Shown: positions 23,066 through 35,945, numbered from the stretch's first letter. The stretch is DNA of 64,000 bases from Lepidonotus clava (GCA_936440205.1 OW387150.1:36503795-36567794); one strand, 5' to 3'. Notes: generated from the letters alone by a model not told the origin. Numbers and translations are program-made.

Positions 23066-24122
23066 GATATGTTACGTGGGTTGATACTTGGTCTCCCATA
23101 GTGGAGTATACACACTGTATGCACAGACTACAGGCCAGGCCTGGCAGGGTTTACGACCACTTTGTAGTGCTTCGTATATTTAACAAAGTGGCCTGCAGAC
23201 AACTCGAGAGTGGTCGGACAAAAAAACATGGCGCGCTGAACAAATTGGCTCAGACCTCATTCACAGGGATGACTCAGCAGTTTATTTCACTGGTTTTATT
23301 CTTTAAGCCAGTGATCCACGATGCGACGAAACACCAACCGATTTTCCTCTCCTACATTTTGCACATGTTTTGAAAAATATTCTAGAGTAATTATTTCCTT
23401 TGTAAATTGATAGGGAATAACATATTTTACAAGAATAATCATTCTTTTTCAAACCGATTTCTAAAATCGGTCCATAATCGGTCCGAAATTGTCCAGTGGA
23501 TCACCAACATAAAGCTCATATTCATGAGCGGCATTTCTTGTAAAAATAATGTAAATTGGACTAGTCTCAATATTAGATAAAATATGCACAAAGCTTTAGT
23601 TGGCTGGCTTATTGGATGAAACAATTAAGTTCTTGATGCCCCTTGAAATAGGATTAGTGATATTGAAATTTACAAACCTAATTTAAACTGCCAGGGAGTG
23701 GGTCTGAGAATAGGCTTACTTAATTAGATTTCATCAGACTGATTTGATTAGAAGCTATGTTCACTTGAATAGATGTTGCACTTATCCCAATTGGTTTTTA
23801 CTGTTCCTAGTGGAATTTGCTTAGCAACATCATTTTCTGACAACGGTTTATGAACAGTTCATCATTATTATTATTTTCTTTATTATTATTAGCACATCTT
23901 TTAGCATTTTTCTTACTGATAGGATTGTTTTGAAGGCCATGCATATGTAACCAGGAAACCCAATAAAATAAGAGGCGCTTTTTTATGTGAGAGGAAAAAC
24001 AATCCGATATCAAAAGGCAGCCGAAAAAAAGAAAAAGAAGAACAATAGCCTGTGTAACATTCCCTGTCCAGTATGTTTTTACCCTACGCTCCCTACTCTC
24101 ATGGATGCATCATACAGAGACT
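23066..24122. other. No gene recognised
   Basis: AT-rich, with a short AATCGGTCC direct repeat near 23465-23482. No exon or repeat family assigned. Confidence 0.45.
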
Positions 24123-24341
24123 AAAGCCCCATACCCAGTAGGCAACTTTACCAGTGACGGGCAACGGGCAACTGGGAGAATCGACCGATTGTTATGATCG
24201 CCTGTTAGTATAATATATTGAAATGTGCATATTTGATGTGAGTCAGTGCTAAAATCGGCCGATTCTAGGAGTAGAATTGGCCGATTTCAGCGCCAATCAG
24301 TCGGCCGATTGTGTAAAAGTTGCCTAGTGGGTATGGGGCTT
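24123..24341. mobile_element. Harbinger-type MITE
   Basis: The left end AGCCCCATACCCAGTAGGCA follows TAA, and the right end TAGTGGGTATGGGGCT is followed by TAA. About 217 bp, non-coding. Confidence 0.8.
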
Positions 24342-24343
24342 AA

Positions 24344-26860
24344 TTGTAGGACATAAAACCATGTAAAAACACCCAAACCTTCATAGGGCTGACAGTGGCG
24401 CCCTCTTTTGGTCAATTAGCTCTAACACACTCAGTGCACTCACTGTATGAGGCCTGGGGGTGTAAGAGTTACTGGGCCTATTAGACAAAACAATTAAAAT
24501 TTTAGTCTCATGTCATAACGAAATGCCTGGTCTGAAGTATAAATCTTTGTGAACGGTATAAAAAAACCTGACTCTACATCGCCCGGGGGTAGGTGATGGT
24601 AATAGATCCTTTCTGATCCCTCATTATATCATGGAAACATGATTTATGAAATACATACACCCTCTTTTTGACAAGGCTTTAATTTGTTTAGAGGTATAAC
24701 CCACACAGGTATAGCCTGTAACACATATTCACTACAAATGGATAGAATAGATTCTGCCGGAATCTAGTCTTTTTTTAAAAACTATTTTATTATATATATG
24801 CTGGACAGATTTCAGTTTACACAACTGGTTTCCGGCCTTTAGTCTTGTTTGGTATGCTTGTACAACTTCAAACATTAATAGAGTAGCTTTCCCCTTCTTT
24901 TCTCATTATTCTCCAAATATAGAAAATCAAACTTGGATAGAGACAATTCGCTGTGGAGAGTCAATGTCTGACTTCAAAAACAGATCAACTTACAATCCAA
25001 AATTGCTTATATAGATACATTTCACATTTTAAGATGCTATAACAATATTCCCATTTTTGTATTGTATTAGTTGGCTTTCATATTTAATACAACTTTCAGC
25101 ATATATACAAATATCAAATTACGGCCAGGCATTTTTATTTCTGTCCAAAAAAGAAGGTATTTTAGTATACAACAATACACCCGTACCTCTCAGAGTGCAG
25201 CCCATTCTCTTGTGTTGTCTTCCTTACTATCTCTGTTCTTGAAGGGGACAAAATGCAAACTTGTATCAATTTAAATTCATGGGACAATTTACATTCTAAA
25301 ATCAATTTGAAGTAGGCGCAGAAAACTAATGTCTTTGTCCTATTGGATTATGTAAACTGTCGGCGGCCTTGAACAAAAATATTCAGAAGCTAAATTGAAT
25401 AAAATTCACACTGAATTGTGTAGTGGGATGCAAATTTATTTTGTGTTGCACACCCTTCTTGGGTAAGAAGGATGAACCTGGCTTAACCGCATGCAATGCT
25501 ATAACTGATTATTATTATACAATTTACATGGATTTGCATTCAGCAAGGGTTTAAATAGTAATCGCTTTATTGACAAAAGTATATCGTTGAGTATGTTTAA
25601 AAGATTCTTAAGTTGGTAGCAGTACGATATGGCATAATCATGGATCTTGTAATGTATACGTACGAGAATAATGTCTAATGTCAGATTTTCAAATAAAAAG
25701 GTGCATTTACTTGGCTATATTTTTCTACATACTTTCTGATTGCAAAATTTACAGAATTTAAAAGTAGAACATTGTGTAATAGCAGCTATTTTCTTATTTG
25801 ATTATCAAACACTATTGGTATGTGGAAAACAGCCTTTATTTATTGATGATCTTTCCTGAACTTGAGCCGCTGCTTTCATCTATGTGTGCTATTATTTTCC
25901 CTATGGAAGTCTGAGCTGTAGTTTATCTGCCCTAGGTAGGATGGGTTCAAACTAATCCTCACTTATCAGTGGGTTAATCAGTGCAAAAGAGCCTGCATCA
26001 CATTGCATTTAGGTATTACAATAGTTAATCTTGATAGCTTCTATGTTTTACATGCCCCCTTTTACTTACAGCAGTATGGCGATAGATACAATGCCGAAAA
26101 ATAATCTCCATCTAAATCTGCTACCAATATAGCATTAATGTAAGTAACTTCTTATCTTGTAATACTTGGTCAGCTCTAGATCTACCAATCTCTTAGGGAA
26201 TTCATTTGTCAAAGTATATGTAATAATACCATTTTCCCAAGATTAAAAGAAGCTTCCTTTCGTTTTTACTTGCGTTTTTACCTCGGTTGGCCCACTGCAA
26301 GTGCCACTGCAAGTGGATTCAGGGCCTAAATAGGTTTTCTAAGGATTGCTTGCAGTGGCAGAAATGAACATGTTCGTTCCTGAAATGCATATTGCTTGCA
26401 GTGGTTAAAAAGACCAACGCTAGTGGTCACCCACCGCGTAGTGGAATATGGTCTATACTCTTTAGGTCAGTCTGAAGGGGGCACCGGGGCGCACACCCTT
26501 CCCTTTTTTCGGAAAACTTTGCGTTTTTTAATGTAAAATTCGGCCAAAACCTAATTAAGGGAAACATGTTTCAATAGCGCTCAATATACTAGTCAATTTA
26601 CTATTTTTTCTTATATGGATTATTCAATGGATTATTCAAAACCTTTTGGAAAATTATATATTTTTTTGGGAAAACCATGATCTAACAAGCCATTCTTCAA
26701 AATGGGATCAAAGTATGATCAAAATCGGCCCAAAATCATGGATCATTCCCTTCACTGACATCATGTTAAAGCGTGGATGACCTGTTTAAGGGTGAACAGC
26801 CATGTTTGTCCTACATTTCCTACATTAGCTAAATCACAGGAGGGACGCTTGTCCAGCCTA
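24344..26860. other. No gene recognised; small palindromic repeat
   Basis: 2.5 kb of AT-rich sequence without a supported exon. Near 26288-26404, CCACTGCAAG occurs twice and CTTGCAGTGG twice, a small fold-back of unknown origin. Confidence 0.45.
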
Positions 26861-26864
26861 GTCG

Positions 26865-26995
26865 GGCATGACGTCATTTTACACATGACGTCACTCAGAC
26901 AACAGCCAATCAGAATCCTCCGTTGGCTCCGTATTAGTTACGCTAGTCGCCACAAGGCGTCACCACCCTCTTCAGGCACGTTGCGCGCGCAGCCC
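26865..26995 (+). promoter_or_regulatory. Promoter-like cluster: two CRE sites and a CCAAT box
   Basis: TGACGTCA occurs at 26869-26876 and 26886-26893, followed by AGCCAATCAG (CCAAT at 26906-26910). CpG-bearing sequence including TTGCGCGCGC follows at about 26980. The spacing suits a CREB/NF-Y promoter read to the right. No exon is recognised downstream. Confidence 0.35.
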
Positions 26996-27159
26996 TACTT
27001 GACCTTGTGGTGACCTTATCAGGTCAGGATTGACCTTATCAGGTCATAAGGGGGTGTTGTGGGAAATGGTGAGGAAAATCAGTTAGCTTGGAGCTAGTGG
27101 GGAGGAAGGAAAGGCGTGGAAAGAAGGCTTTCAGGGAGTCACGTTTAGAACCACTTGGT

Positions 27160-27445
27160 CTTTTCCCGCCTTTTCCAGACTTCTGCTGGGATTAATATCA
27201 TCTGCTTCCACTGGGAAGGGGGGCACAGATCTAGACCCTGTATTTAGTTGGCTAGTTGGAACCAACCTGGTCAACCATGACAAGGGTCTAATCATTACTG
27301 ATGTATTTTTAGAATGGCAGGTGCACCTCACAGGTCATTTTTACCACAGGCATAATGGTCAATCCAAATCAAATTCAACCAGCACCTAGGTGGCAGGCCT
27401 ATAGTGCATAACAGCTTTACCCCTGGCTTTCCAGTCTCAATTTAT

Positions 27446-27485
<40 letters not shown>
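27160..27485 (-). mobile_element. MITE related to 30393-30620, inverted and incomplete
   Basis: GGAACCAACCTGGTCAACCA, TTTTTAGAATGGCAGGTGCA, AGCACCTAGGTGGCAGGCC and CCCCTGGCTTTCCAGTCTC reappear inverted at 30393-30620. It ends in a (TA)n tract where the relative has its TATATAGGATATAT tip. Confidence 0.65.
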
Positions 27486-27486
<1 letters not shown>

Positions 27487-27514
27487 TCAAGGTCTCTGAA
27501 GGGGGGGGGGGGGG
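27448..27514. repeat. (TA)n microsatellite and G14 run
   Basis: About 18 TA units, followed after a short spacer by 14 consecutive G residues at 27501-27514. Confidence 0.95.
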
Positions 27515-27825
27515 CTTAATGGGCTTGCTGTTGGTGGATGCTTGATACATTCTATTCACACTAAGGTTGATATTTTCAATATTCCATTGTCAAAGCGTGA
27601 TGTTTAATTATAAATCATTCTCAGGTAGAGATGCACATGATTCAATGCCTTATTTTCACATGTAGATTTAGGCATGGAAAAATGTGAGACTAGTTCACTT
27701 TATAAAATGCTTCTTTAGTCTATCATTTTTACTTTCATTAGTTATCACATGAAACCATACTTATGAATCCATTCTAACCTCTGTATGGCTTGTATAGATA
27801 ATATGCATAGTGTTATGGGATCACT

Positions 27826-28184
27826 TTCCAAGCAAGAATCTAACATTTACATAATGTTGCAGTAACCTTCTGCTTAGTTCTGGTTTGGTTCTTGTTACGT
27901 TATAACTTCCAATAACTTCTTAAGAACCTAACATTTCAGCTTTGCACTGTGACATAATAATAACATTCTTGTTTCGTTATTTCACATACGAATTACCTTA
28001 TCATAACATTCTGTATTGATAAGGTCTCAACTTCACCCTAATATAACGTTATTGTAACAGTATTGTTTGGTGAGTCTCAACATAACCTAAGTTAATGTAA
28101 CTATTACGCAAAAATTGGGCAAGTAACAGACTGACCAAAAAAGTATGGTCGCAGAACCTGCTTGTACCGTCACCACTTGCCTAG
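27826..28184 (-). mobile_element. CCCAGGCAAG-family MITE (copy 8), reverse
   Basis: Starts TTCCAAGCAAGAATCTAAC and ends GTACCGTCACCACTTGCCTAG. It has the reversed family order, including AAAAAGTATGGTCGCAGAAC. Confidence 0.75.
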
Positions 28185-28194
28185 AAATGTCAGC

Positions 28195-28510
28195 TATTCT
28201 ATTGGCTGACAGACAAGGCGTCCATTCTCACGTCCTCATTCACGTCACGTGACTAGTCAGTTGACAGCGCCGCCTAGGGAGGGTTCAGCCACACTACCCA
28301 GCATTCCGCGCGCGTCTCTAACTCCGTCCCCAGGCTCAGGGTGGCGCCACAGGTTAACGTCGGTTACCATGGCAACGGGCAGCCCCAAATATGACAGTCC
28401 GACTTGGGCCGTCACCGACAACCTTGACGGCCTGCCTAGGTCAGCGACAATCTCCAAGGTCGTCCCAAGGTCATCAGACGAGGTCAGTGACCTGGTTTGG
28501 GTCTGACTGC
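28195..28510 (+). promoter_or_regulatory. CpG-rich promoter-like segment with an RFX X-box
   Basis: ATTGG (inverted CCAAT) at 28201, GTCACGTGAC (USF-type) at 28244-28253 and GTTACCATGGCAAC at 28363-28376, a near-perfect RFX X-box. The segment is clearly more CpG-rich than the flanks. X-boxes are typical of ciliary gene promoters. The linked gene is unknown. Confidence 0.45.
28369..28482 (+). CDS. Possible first coding exon, 38 codons
   Basis: An ATG inside the X-box opens MATGSPKYDSPTWAVTDNLD and runs 38 codons in phase 0 to a possible donor (GAG then GTCAGT at 28483). The frame ends 8 codons after that donor. The CpG-rich promoter-like setting favours a real exon, but I found no downstream exon and recognise no family. 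It may be non-coding. Confidence 0.25.
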
Positions 28511-28699
28511 TCAGAATAAGTCTGTCTGTGGAGCCAACTGGGTGTGACATTGGGAAGGTCTGGAATACGTAATCTGGGATTTACCTATATATAGCAAGGC
28601 AATTGCAAAGGCAGTAGGATTGGCTTCCACTTTTTGCCTGTGTTTTTTGTATTATTTCTAAGCAAAGATAGTCTTGAATCACTGTGATGAGATTTTCAC

Positions 28700-28985
28700 C
28701 TAACAGTTACATTATTTTAGGTAAAGGTGAGACTTACCAAAGCAGAATGTTATGATAATATTATATTCTAGTGGAGTTGAGACATTACTAATATAGAATG
28801 TTATAATAACATTATCATAACATAAAAGAACATTAAAATAATGTTACAATAATGTCACAGTGTGACGTTGCAAAGGTCTAAAGACGTTTTTTGGTGCCAT
28901 CAAAATAACGTAACAAGAACCAAAGCAGTACTAAACAGAACGTTGCTACAACATTATAATAATGTCACATTTCTGCTTTGGTACA
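28700..28985 (+). mobile_element. CCCAGGCAAG-family MITE (copy 9), 5'-truncated
   Basis: Family blocks from TAACAGTTACATTATTTTAG through GAATGTTATAATAACATTAT and TTTTTGGTGCCATCAAAATA to TTTCTGCTTTGG. The first 40-50 bp are missing. Confidence 0.7.
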
Positions 28986-29182
28986 TACACACATACACAC
29001 ATATGATATGTGAAAGCACTTAAAAGTAAGCCACTACAACCAGAAGCCTGTTACTTCGGGGAATGTACGGCCGGATAGAAGTCACTCAGGCCTGAGGGTC
29101 CTGAGTAGATCCTACAAGGCAGAAACAAGTGAGTGGAAGGGGCGGCAGGGCGGTGGGGGAGGGGGAGGCCACATATCCACTA

Positions 29183-29632
29183 AAGGCCCATACCAACTAA
29201 GCGATTTTAGCGGCAATTGGTGACTGGAAGAATCACTGCTAAAGTTGCCCCACAACTCAGGATCGCTGGGTGACTCCTGTGATATGCGTTCTGGGCGACC
29301 AGCGATGGGGAACAGGATCACTGGTAAAATCACAAATAAAATAAAGCCCCAAACCCACTAGGTGATTTGGGCCTCGTCACCCGTCAGTATGCTATATTGA
29401 AATGAACATTTTTGATAAAATCGTGGGGTGAATCATTGGGCGATTTTCCCGGCGATTCAGATCAAACATGTACATTATAGCATACTGATGAGCGATCAGG
29501 GTAAAACAGGCCTAGGCCCAAATAAGCTAGTGGGTATGGGGCTTCAATATTGCAGTTGCCTAACAACAACTGCGATTCTCTCAGTCACCCATCGCCCATC
29601 GACAGTAAAATCGCCTAGTGGGTATGGCCCTT
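29183..29632. mobile_element. Harbinger-type MITE containing a second copy
   Basis: The outer left end (AGGCCCATACCAACTAAGCG) follows TAA, and the outer right end (TAGTGGGTATGGCCCT) is followed by TAA. An inner family member (29341-29543, AGCCCCAAACCCACTAGGTG to GGGTATGGGGCT) sits within, next to TAA and TCA. Two rounds of insertion by the same family. Confidence 0.75.
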
Positions 29633-29635
29633 AAG

Positions 29636-30392
29636 CGACTATTAAGTCAGCCAACAAATCGGCCATGAAATCGGTCACTAATACTAATATAATAAGTCAC
29701 ATTTTACACTTTCCCAAAATAGGTATTACATTTCAATACTGCATATATAGAGACGGTGATCTAAATTTATGCTACTATTGGCTGATTGTTTGAGAAGAAT
29801 CTTCCATTTCTTTTTCTGGACCAGCATAAGAATTGGCTGATGATTCTAGAATAATCAGACAGTTGGTTCAGTCAATTGACATGATCAAAATCGCAAGATG
29901 GTGATCCACTATGGGATTTCAAGACTGATCTTAAACAATTGCAAACATTGGTGCCTTAAAACATCTGTAACTGTACGAAATATACAGGGCATGATGTAAT
30001 TAATATTCTAAATGATAAATTTTCATAAAATGAAGGGCTTGATCAAAAATGCAAATCTCAACAGTAGAAAAATGTATAAGGAGAGTTGGTGTTTTGTCTT
30101 ATAGTATAGCGCTTGCCTAAGAGCAGCGACAAAAAGGGTGAAACTACTCCGAGGTCAGAAGGTCAGGGCACTGCAGGACCTTTTCCTATACTTAGAAACA
30201 CTTTAGTCGAAGGCCCCTTGGCTACTGAGGCAATGTTAAAGTACTGTAATACATTGAAGGTGGTACTGGTAAGAGCCAGAAAGGGCCCTAGACAGAGGGC
30301 ATTAGATCATGAGGTTGGCATCACAGCACCACCATAATTATATATACGTATAATTTACATTATACGTAACCAGATACCTTGTATGTATATAT
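29636..30392. other. No gene recognised
   Basis: AT-rich. An open frame of about 74 codons at 30113-30337 has no recognisable domain and is left unannotated. Confidence 0.4.
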
Positions 30393-30620
30393 AGGATATA
30401 TCGAGACTGGAAAGCCAGGGGTAAACCTGTTATGCACTACTGGCCTGCCACCTAGGTGCTGGTGAAAATGACCTGTGAGGTGCCACCTGCCATTCTAAAA
30501 ATACATAGGTAATGATCAGATCCTGGTCATGGTTGACCAGGTTGGTTCCAACCCCCCACCAGGGGAATGAGCACATAGGCCCAAAGAGAAGCTTTCCAGT
30601 CTCTATATATCCTATATATA
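30393..30620 (+). mobile_element. MITE with TATATAGGATATAT ends
   Basis: The left tip TATATAGGATATATCGAGAC leads into TGGAAAGC, and the right end GCTTTCCAGTCTCTATATAT is its reverse complement apart from small changes. About 228 bp. The TA-rich tips suggest TA target sites. Confidence 0.75.
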
Positions 30621-30769
30621 CATACAAGGTCTCTGACGTAACTGATAAATTTAAAGGAAACATTGATGTTATTTGTTTTGATTTTGTTGTAAAATGCAAT
30701 ATGAATTTTCCCTGCTATTTTGAAGTCCCCAGTGATATCAAAAAAAGTATAGCTTCACAAAGATGGATA

Positions 30770-31045
30770 ACTCGGGCCGTCACCTACACATTTTTTGTGA
30801 TATCGTTGATAGAGGCATCCCCTATGAGAGTCTGTGCAACCAGTAACAACGCGATGTCTGTTTTTACCGTTTTTGTGACATCATCGCCATTTGTTTACGT
30901 TATAAACTGTCGCTGACGTCACAAAAACGGTAAAAACAGACGTTGCGTTGTTACTAGTTGCACAGACACTCATAGATCTATGGCGCCACTATCAACGACG
31001 TTCACAACGAAACAACACGAATCATGTCTCTTATCTTGTAGACTC
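30770..31045. mobile_element. Fold-back MITE, CCTATGAGAGTCTGTGCAA family (copy 1)
   Basis: CCCCTATGAGAGTCTGTGCA at 30819 and TGCACAGACACTCATAGATC at 30958 are inverted. Further inside, GTTTTTACCGTTTTTGTGAC pairs with GTCACAAAAACGGTAAAAAC. The outer arms include GATATCGTTGATAG/CTATCAACGACGTT. Almost the whole element can fold on itself. Confidence 0.8.
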
Positions 31046-32839
31046 GTTGGTGATATATGCTATCTACCTGCCCACCCACCTGCTGCCTGCCCGCTTGTGT
31101 TTCAGCTTCAGGTACTGCAGGTAATCAGGCAGTCCTTTTGGAGATGAGACCAGGATAATATGAGGTGCCAAGTGCTGCTACCAGATGGGATCTCTCTTCA
31201 TTTTTCTCTTTCTTTTTCTTAGTTGAATATTGAGATGAAAATGGAGATAAAGGTAAATCTGAATGTCTGATGTGATTTTGAAATACCATTGCCATTACAT
31301 TTTATGGATATTCAATTGGATAATTATTTGTTCAAGGAATCTATACATGTAAAGTGAATCATTGTTGTAATATATAAAAGTGAATTATTCTTTGAACTAT
31401 TGCCATTGCAAAAACAATGGCTGTGTGATGAATATTCATATCCATTTCCAATACTAAGTTTGCATTTCTTAGGATTTATCACATTTATCAAGCTCAATGG
31501 TCATACTTTTGTGGTCATATATACCTGGATTAACCTTCACAGGTGTCTTAAGGAAACTAATCTTGAACTATGGGTTATATTTTCAGGTAATTTGTATGGA
31601 GTATTAAGTATTATTCTCTCAACTCATTATTCCATCAATTTAGTTAGTCCAAGTTGCAGTCCCGGGACCAGGAATCAGCTCTGGATGTAGTTCGATCATC
31701 AAGAGTTGACAAGAATACTTGCGTGAAAGAATGTTTCTTTATTAATGTCCATCACATGTATTATATGCCACTGACTTCCCGTTAGCATTTCACCAGTCCT
31801 TAGGCAAGCCCATTCAGCTCACACAACTAAACGCTCCTGGACAAAATCCAGCCTATCTGCAGAGTTTTCTATAACACCCAGCCTCCCCGGCCTATCAGGT
31901 CCTGATGGTTTGAACAGCTCTAAGCTCCAGACGCCAAAGACCTGCCTCATCACTACATCCAAGCTGCAATCTGTACTTCCCACTGTGCATGACATGGAGA
32001 TTCTCTGCCTATATCCTAACCGTTTTTTTATATGTGGGATTTTTAACTTGGACTGAGGCTACATCACTACAATCATATGATAACAAAATGTAAATAAGAA
32101 CAATAAAATGAATATGTAAAAAGAGGGTTTACACATGGCACCTCATACTTCAGAGAGTATCTGTTGGACCCAGGTCAAAGCCTGCTGGAGGTCAGGGCAC
32201 CTGACAGGGGGCCCTTTGTCTGTGAACACTTGACATCAATTAGTCTCTTTCTCTTTGGGTACAGGTGGTGGGGCTCATCTGCTTCTAACCATCCCTCACT
32301 GCAGCTTAGTCAACATAATCAACTGTATCTGTGGTTGGTCCACCAAAATAAGAGGGCACATTATTGTTAAGGCTATTCTAGTTGTGGCATTAATCTAGAA
32401 ACAGTTTGATCTAGAAACAGTTGTGCATATAATTATGTCAATATAAACATAATGTGCATACATACATATATGCATATATATAATAATATGCATATATATA
32501 TATATATATATATATTATGTTAGTATACAAATCTCATGGTAAATTAATTTTGCTTAAAATCAGAACAGGCTTAAATGCACATCTTGAATGAATGTAATGA
32601 GGTTTGTCCTAATGTGTTGATGTGGTCACTTTTTAGTGATCGCCATGTTGTCGGAATAACCACATTGATATAAAAAAAACTTTAACATGCATATTTTCAC
32701 ATAAAAATTCATTCTTAAATCGTGTTTATATGACTCATATTAACCTGCTTTACTACAAATGGTAAGGAGAGAACTGGGTCTCGGAGAACTCAATCCACTG
32801 AAGAACTCAGTCCAATTACGTGTTTGCACTTCCCCATCC
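31046..32839. other. No gene; AT microsatellites
   Basis: A (TA)n-type tract lies at 32465-32516. The open frame at 31400-31690 has no recognisable domain. Nothing else is supported. Confidence 0.45.
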
Positions 32840-32906
32840 ACAAACTGTGGAATAGGGACAAGTTAGCCTTCTAGGTATGAATCCTAGATACCTATTAGAA
32901 AAGAGA

Positions 32907-32940
<34 letters not shown>

Positions 32941-32945
32941 GTTTG
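32840..32945. repeat. About 105-bp repeat with (TA)n insert, solo copy
   Basis: ACAAACTGTGGAATAGGGAC, GTTAGCCTTCTAGGTATGAA and ATTTAGTTT match the two-unit array at 49540-49725. A (TA)n tract lies at 32910-32937 inside the unit. Confidence 0.75.
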
Positions 32946-34638
32946 CTTCCCGATACTAAGCATTCTCCAGCTCCAGTGACCTGAGTTCTCCAGCGACCCA
33001 AGTTCTCCCAACCCGAGTTCACCCAAGTTCTCCATTATTCCTACAAATACCACAAGATAATAATAACAAATCAGATTTACAGCAGAGCAGACTTTAGTTA
33101 TTCAATTCTATAAAAGGACTCCGGACTAAGCATCCCCAAACATCATCACTTTTCATTCCATAATAAATTGGCCAAGCTTGACACATTTACACATGATATA
33201 ACTTCAAAGTACACACTATGCAACCAGCTGGCCTTTGAGGAACACCGACAGAGGGGCGGTGTAGCGATTGAGCCGCGGGCGATGAGGCGATATGTAGCTA
33301 TGAAGTGTGACATCCTGACAGGAGCAGGGCTGAAGTGATGCCCCGGGGACACCCTTTTGTAAATGGAAGAGTGAATAATTGAGGGGGTTTATCGATCATA
33401 TAGAAAAGAGGCGAGCGGGGAGGGTAATGGGGACGTGATGGCAGTTTTGATGGAATCAAGTCCACCGATTGCTTTATAAAAATATTATTTTGTTCTCTTA
33501 ATACATAGGGCAAATAAGGCTGTTTTCATTTTTGAATTATTGCCTTTCAATGAGAATGTCATAAATCATGGTGGGTAAAGTGGAAAACCCAGACACCTAC
33601 TTTGGTGCAGATAGAATTGTCAGATTACAAATGTTTAGAAGGTTTGATATTATAAGACCAATTCTGAATTGTAATTTTCAAGGTGCAGAGTCTGCTTGCA
33701 TGTATCTAAAACAGCCACTAAATCAATTGTAGAAATGTAGGAAATTGCTTGGGCAATTGAAAGGCCAATAATCTGTTTCAACATAATGTAACCTTTGAGT
33801 TCACAAAAAGTTTGTACAAGTTTTCTCTAAACCGCAAATTGCAAATGCCTTGCTGAGAATGCGCATCATTATGATTGAGGTGCAGGCGATAATACTATTA
33901 ATAGAGGACACAGGTGAATTGCAATATCAAATCACCAGTGTGATTTTTGTCCAAATGTGACAAAGATTATTGTATATACTGTGCTGGATATTTTTCAGTG
34001 ATATTTATGCATTTTTTTACCATTTATGTTGTCATTTGAACCTCCACTCCCCTCTTATACTCATCTACCTTTGATACTTTTGAATTGCAATTGTAAAATC
34101 ACAACTTCAGAAATTGCACAGTGTGTGACAGCCAAATACTTATCTACCATTATTTTCTTTTGACTAGTAAGTCGCCATAATAATTATGTTCTCTGTTATA
34201 ATCATTAGAAAAATATGGTAGATTAGTATCCATGTAGTTGTATACAGCAGGTCATTCATGATCAGACAAAAAGCCTTTGGTATAGGCCCGTCCGCATATA
34301 TCTGATTATACCTGAAGATTTCCCTCCTTAATCTTCCCCTGGCTTTAATCCTCTTAAGTCTTATGTAAAATCAGGTTAATTACATTTTATGCTGAGGTAG
34401 CACGGTCTGCTGAAAGGGGGCTTCCTCCTGATGGGATTTTGATATTCTCACCACAGTATACTCTCACATCTAGTGTGTTCACCAAGAGATTGGTAGAGCT
34501 AACCAAGTATTAAAAGCCATAATACTAGTGCCATGTTAGCAGGAGATTCAGGTGAAAATTCAATGTTAAGTGCAAGTATTACATCAATTAACATCCTGAT
34601 TTAGATAAAAGGAGGCATGTTAAAGCATAGCAGCCTTC
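32946..34638. other. No gene recognised
   Basis: Unique-looking AT-rich sequence with no exon. A slightly GC-richer patch at 33240-33420 has only short unconserved frames. A CCAGC/GACC(T/C)GAGTTCTC direct repeat lies near 32965-33030. Confidence 0.45.
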
Positions 34639-34880
34639 CCAGCAAACCTGCAACATAACAGAAACGTTCTGCAGCCATACTGTTTAAGTTAGTTTCTTAC
34701 TTACAAAGATGGCACGTAACAATTATGTTATAGATGTTGAGGTTGAAACCTCACCAAATCAGAACGTTATCATAACATTAATTTCTAGTGAGGCCAGGAC
34801 AAAACCAAAACAGAACATTCTAAGAGCATTCTGTTTAAGTTGAAGAATGTAATCAGAATGTTATAATAATGTTATATTAG
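34639..34880 (+). mobile_element. CCCAGGCAAG-family MITE (copy 10), 3'-truncated
   Basis: Starts CCCAGCAAACCTGCAACATA and keeps the GATGTTGAGGTTGAAACCTC and GTTATCATAACATTA blocks. It stops after GTTATAATAATGTTATA, without the CATCAAAAT block or right tip. Confidence 0.75.
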
Positions 34881-35659
34881 CAGCCCCTTTATTGTAGTGG
34901 CATATCTTTAAGGGGGTTATCATCAGGTTGGAAATATGATGAAATGCCAACCAGGTTAGAAATTTGAGCTACTCAATTACAGATGATCATCAAAGTAAAT
35001 TATTAATCTCTGTGTTTGCGAATCATATGAATAAGCCCATTCCACATTGGGTACATCCTAGGTTTGGACAAGGGTTGGACAAAATTACTGTATATGCTAT
35101 CCTTGTTTTCAAAAATTGGGGTTACTGAAATAAGCAAGAATTGTGTTTTTCTGTATCCTAAAGGACTGTTTTAACATTATGATTTCTCGATGGACAGATT
35201 TGTAGGTTTGCCAGCCAATCAAAATGCTATATTACAGGGAAAATGGGGTTGGACATTATAGGCTAGACTGACAGGCTTTAACATTGGTTCCGATGGGGAA
35301 AATGCCAAAATATGAAGCTGCATTTTACCAAATTCAGGAGGAATCTGTCACCTAAATTGCTTTGATTAATTTTGTATTATACAACTGTCTTCATGAAATA
35401 AGCATGAAGGCAGTTTTGAAAATATTTCTAAGTAAACCTTAGTGTTGGTGTAAACTGGGATGGGCTTATTGTCCTAGAGGTCATCCCAGCTAAGAAGCTC
35501 TGTGACATTCTAAAATTTTCTAATACTATTCTGTGACATTTTGTGAAGTTATAAGAACATTCTGTTTCAACAGCCTTGGCTGAGTATTGGACTTAAGAAC
35601 TGCACCTAATGACCCAGTAATGGGGATCTGTCTGGGTTGAACCAAAAACATTATAGCTA
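34881..35659. other. No gene recognised
   Basis: AT-rich, with no repeat family or exon seen. Confidence 0.45.
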
Positions 35660-35945
35660 CACTAAGATATATCACTTGGCACATCACCTTCACAATTTTC
35701 TGTGAATGTCGTGGATAGTAGCGCCCCCTATGAGAGTCCATACAACCAGATACAAATAAAACAACAGTGCATCTTTCTTTTTTTTTAAATGTAAACAAAC
35801 GGCAATGACATCACACAAATGGCAAAATAGATGGAACATTGTACCTGTTTGCACAGATGCTCATAGGGGGTGCCAGCATTGCGACGCTCACACCAAAATA
35901 TCATTAATCACATATCTTTGCTTACCTACAGAATCGTTGGTTGAA
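35660..35945. mobile_element. Fold-back MITE, CCTATGAGAGTCTGTGCAA family (copy 2)
   Basis: CGCCCCCTATGAGAGTCCAT at 35730 pairs with GCACAGATGCTCATAGGGGG at about 35859. The shared right flank (ATATCTTTGCTTACCTACAG followed by AATCGTTGG) also occurs in the 48.3-kb copy. More diverged inside than copy 1. Confidence 0.7.

Noticed and set aside
30113-30337. 74-codon gene
   Set aside because: No family resemblance, no clear splice or promoter signals; left as an unsupported open frame.
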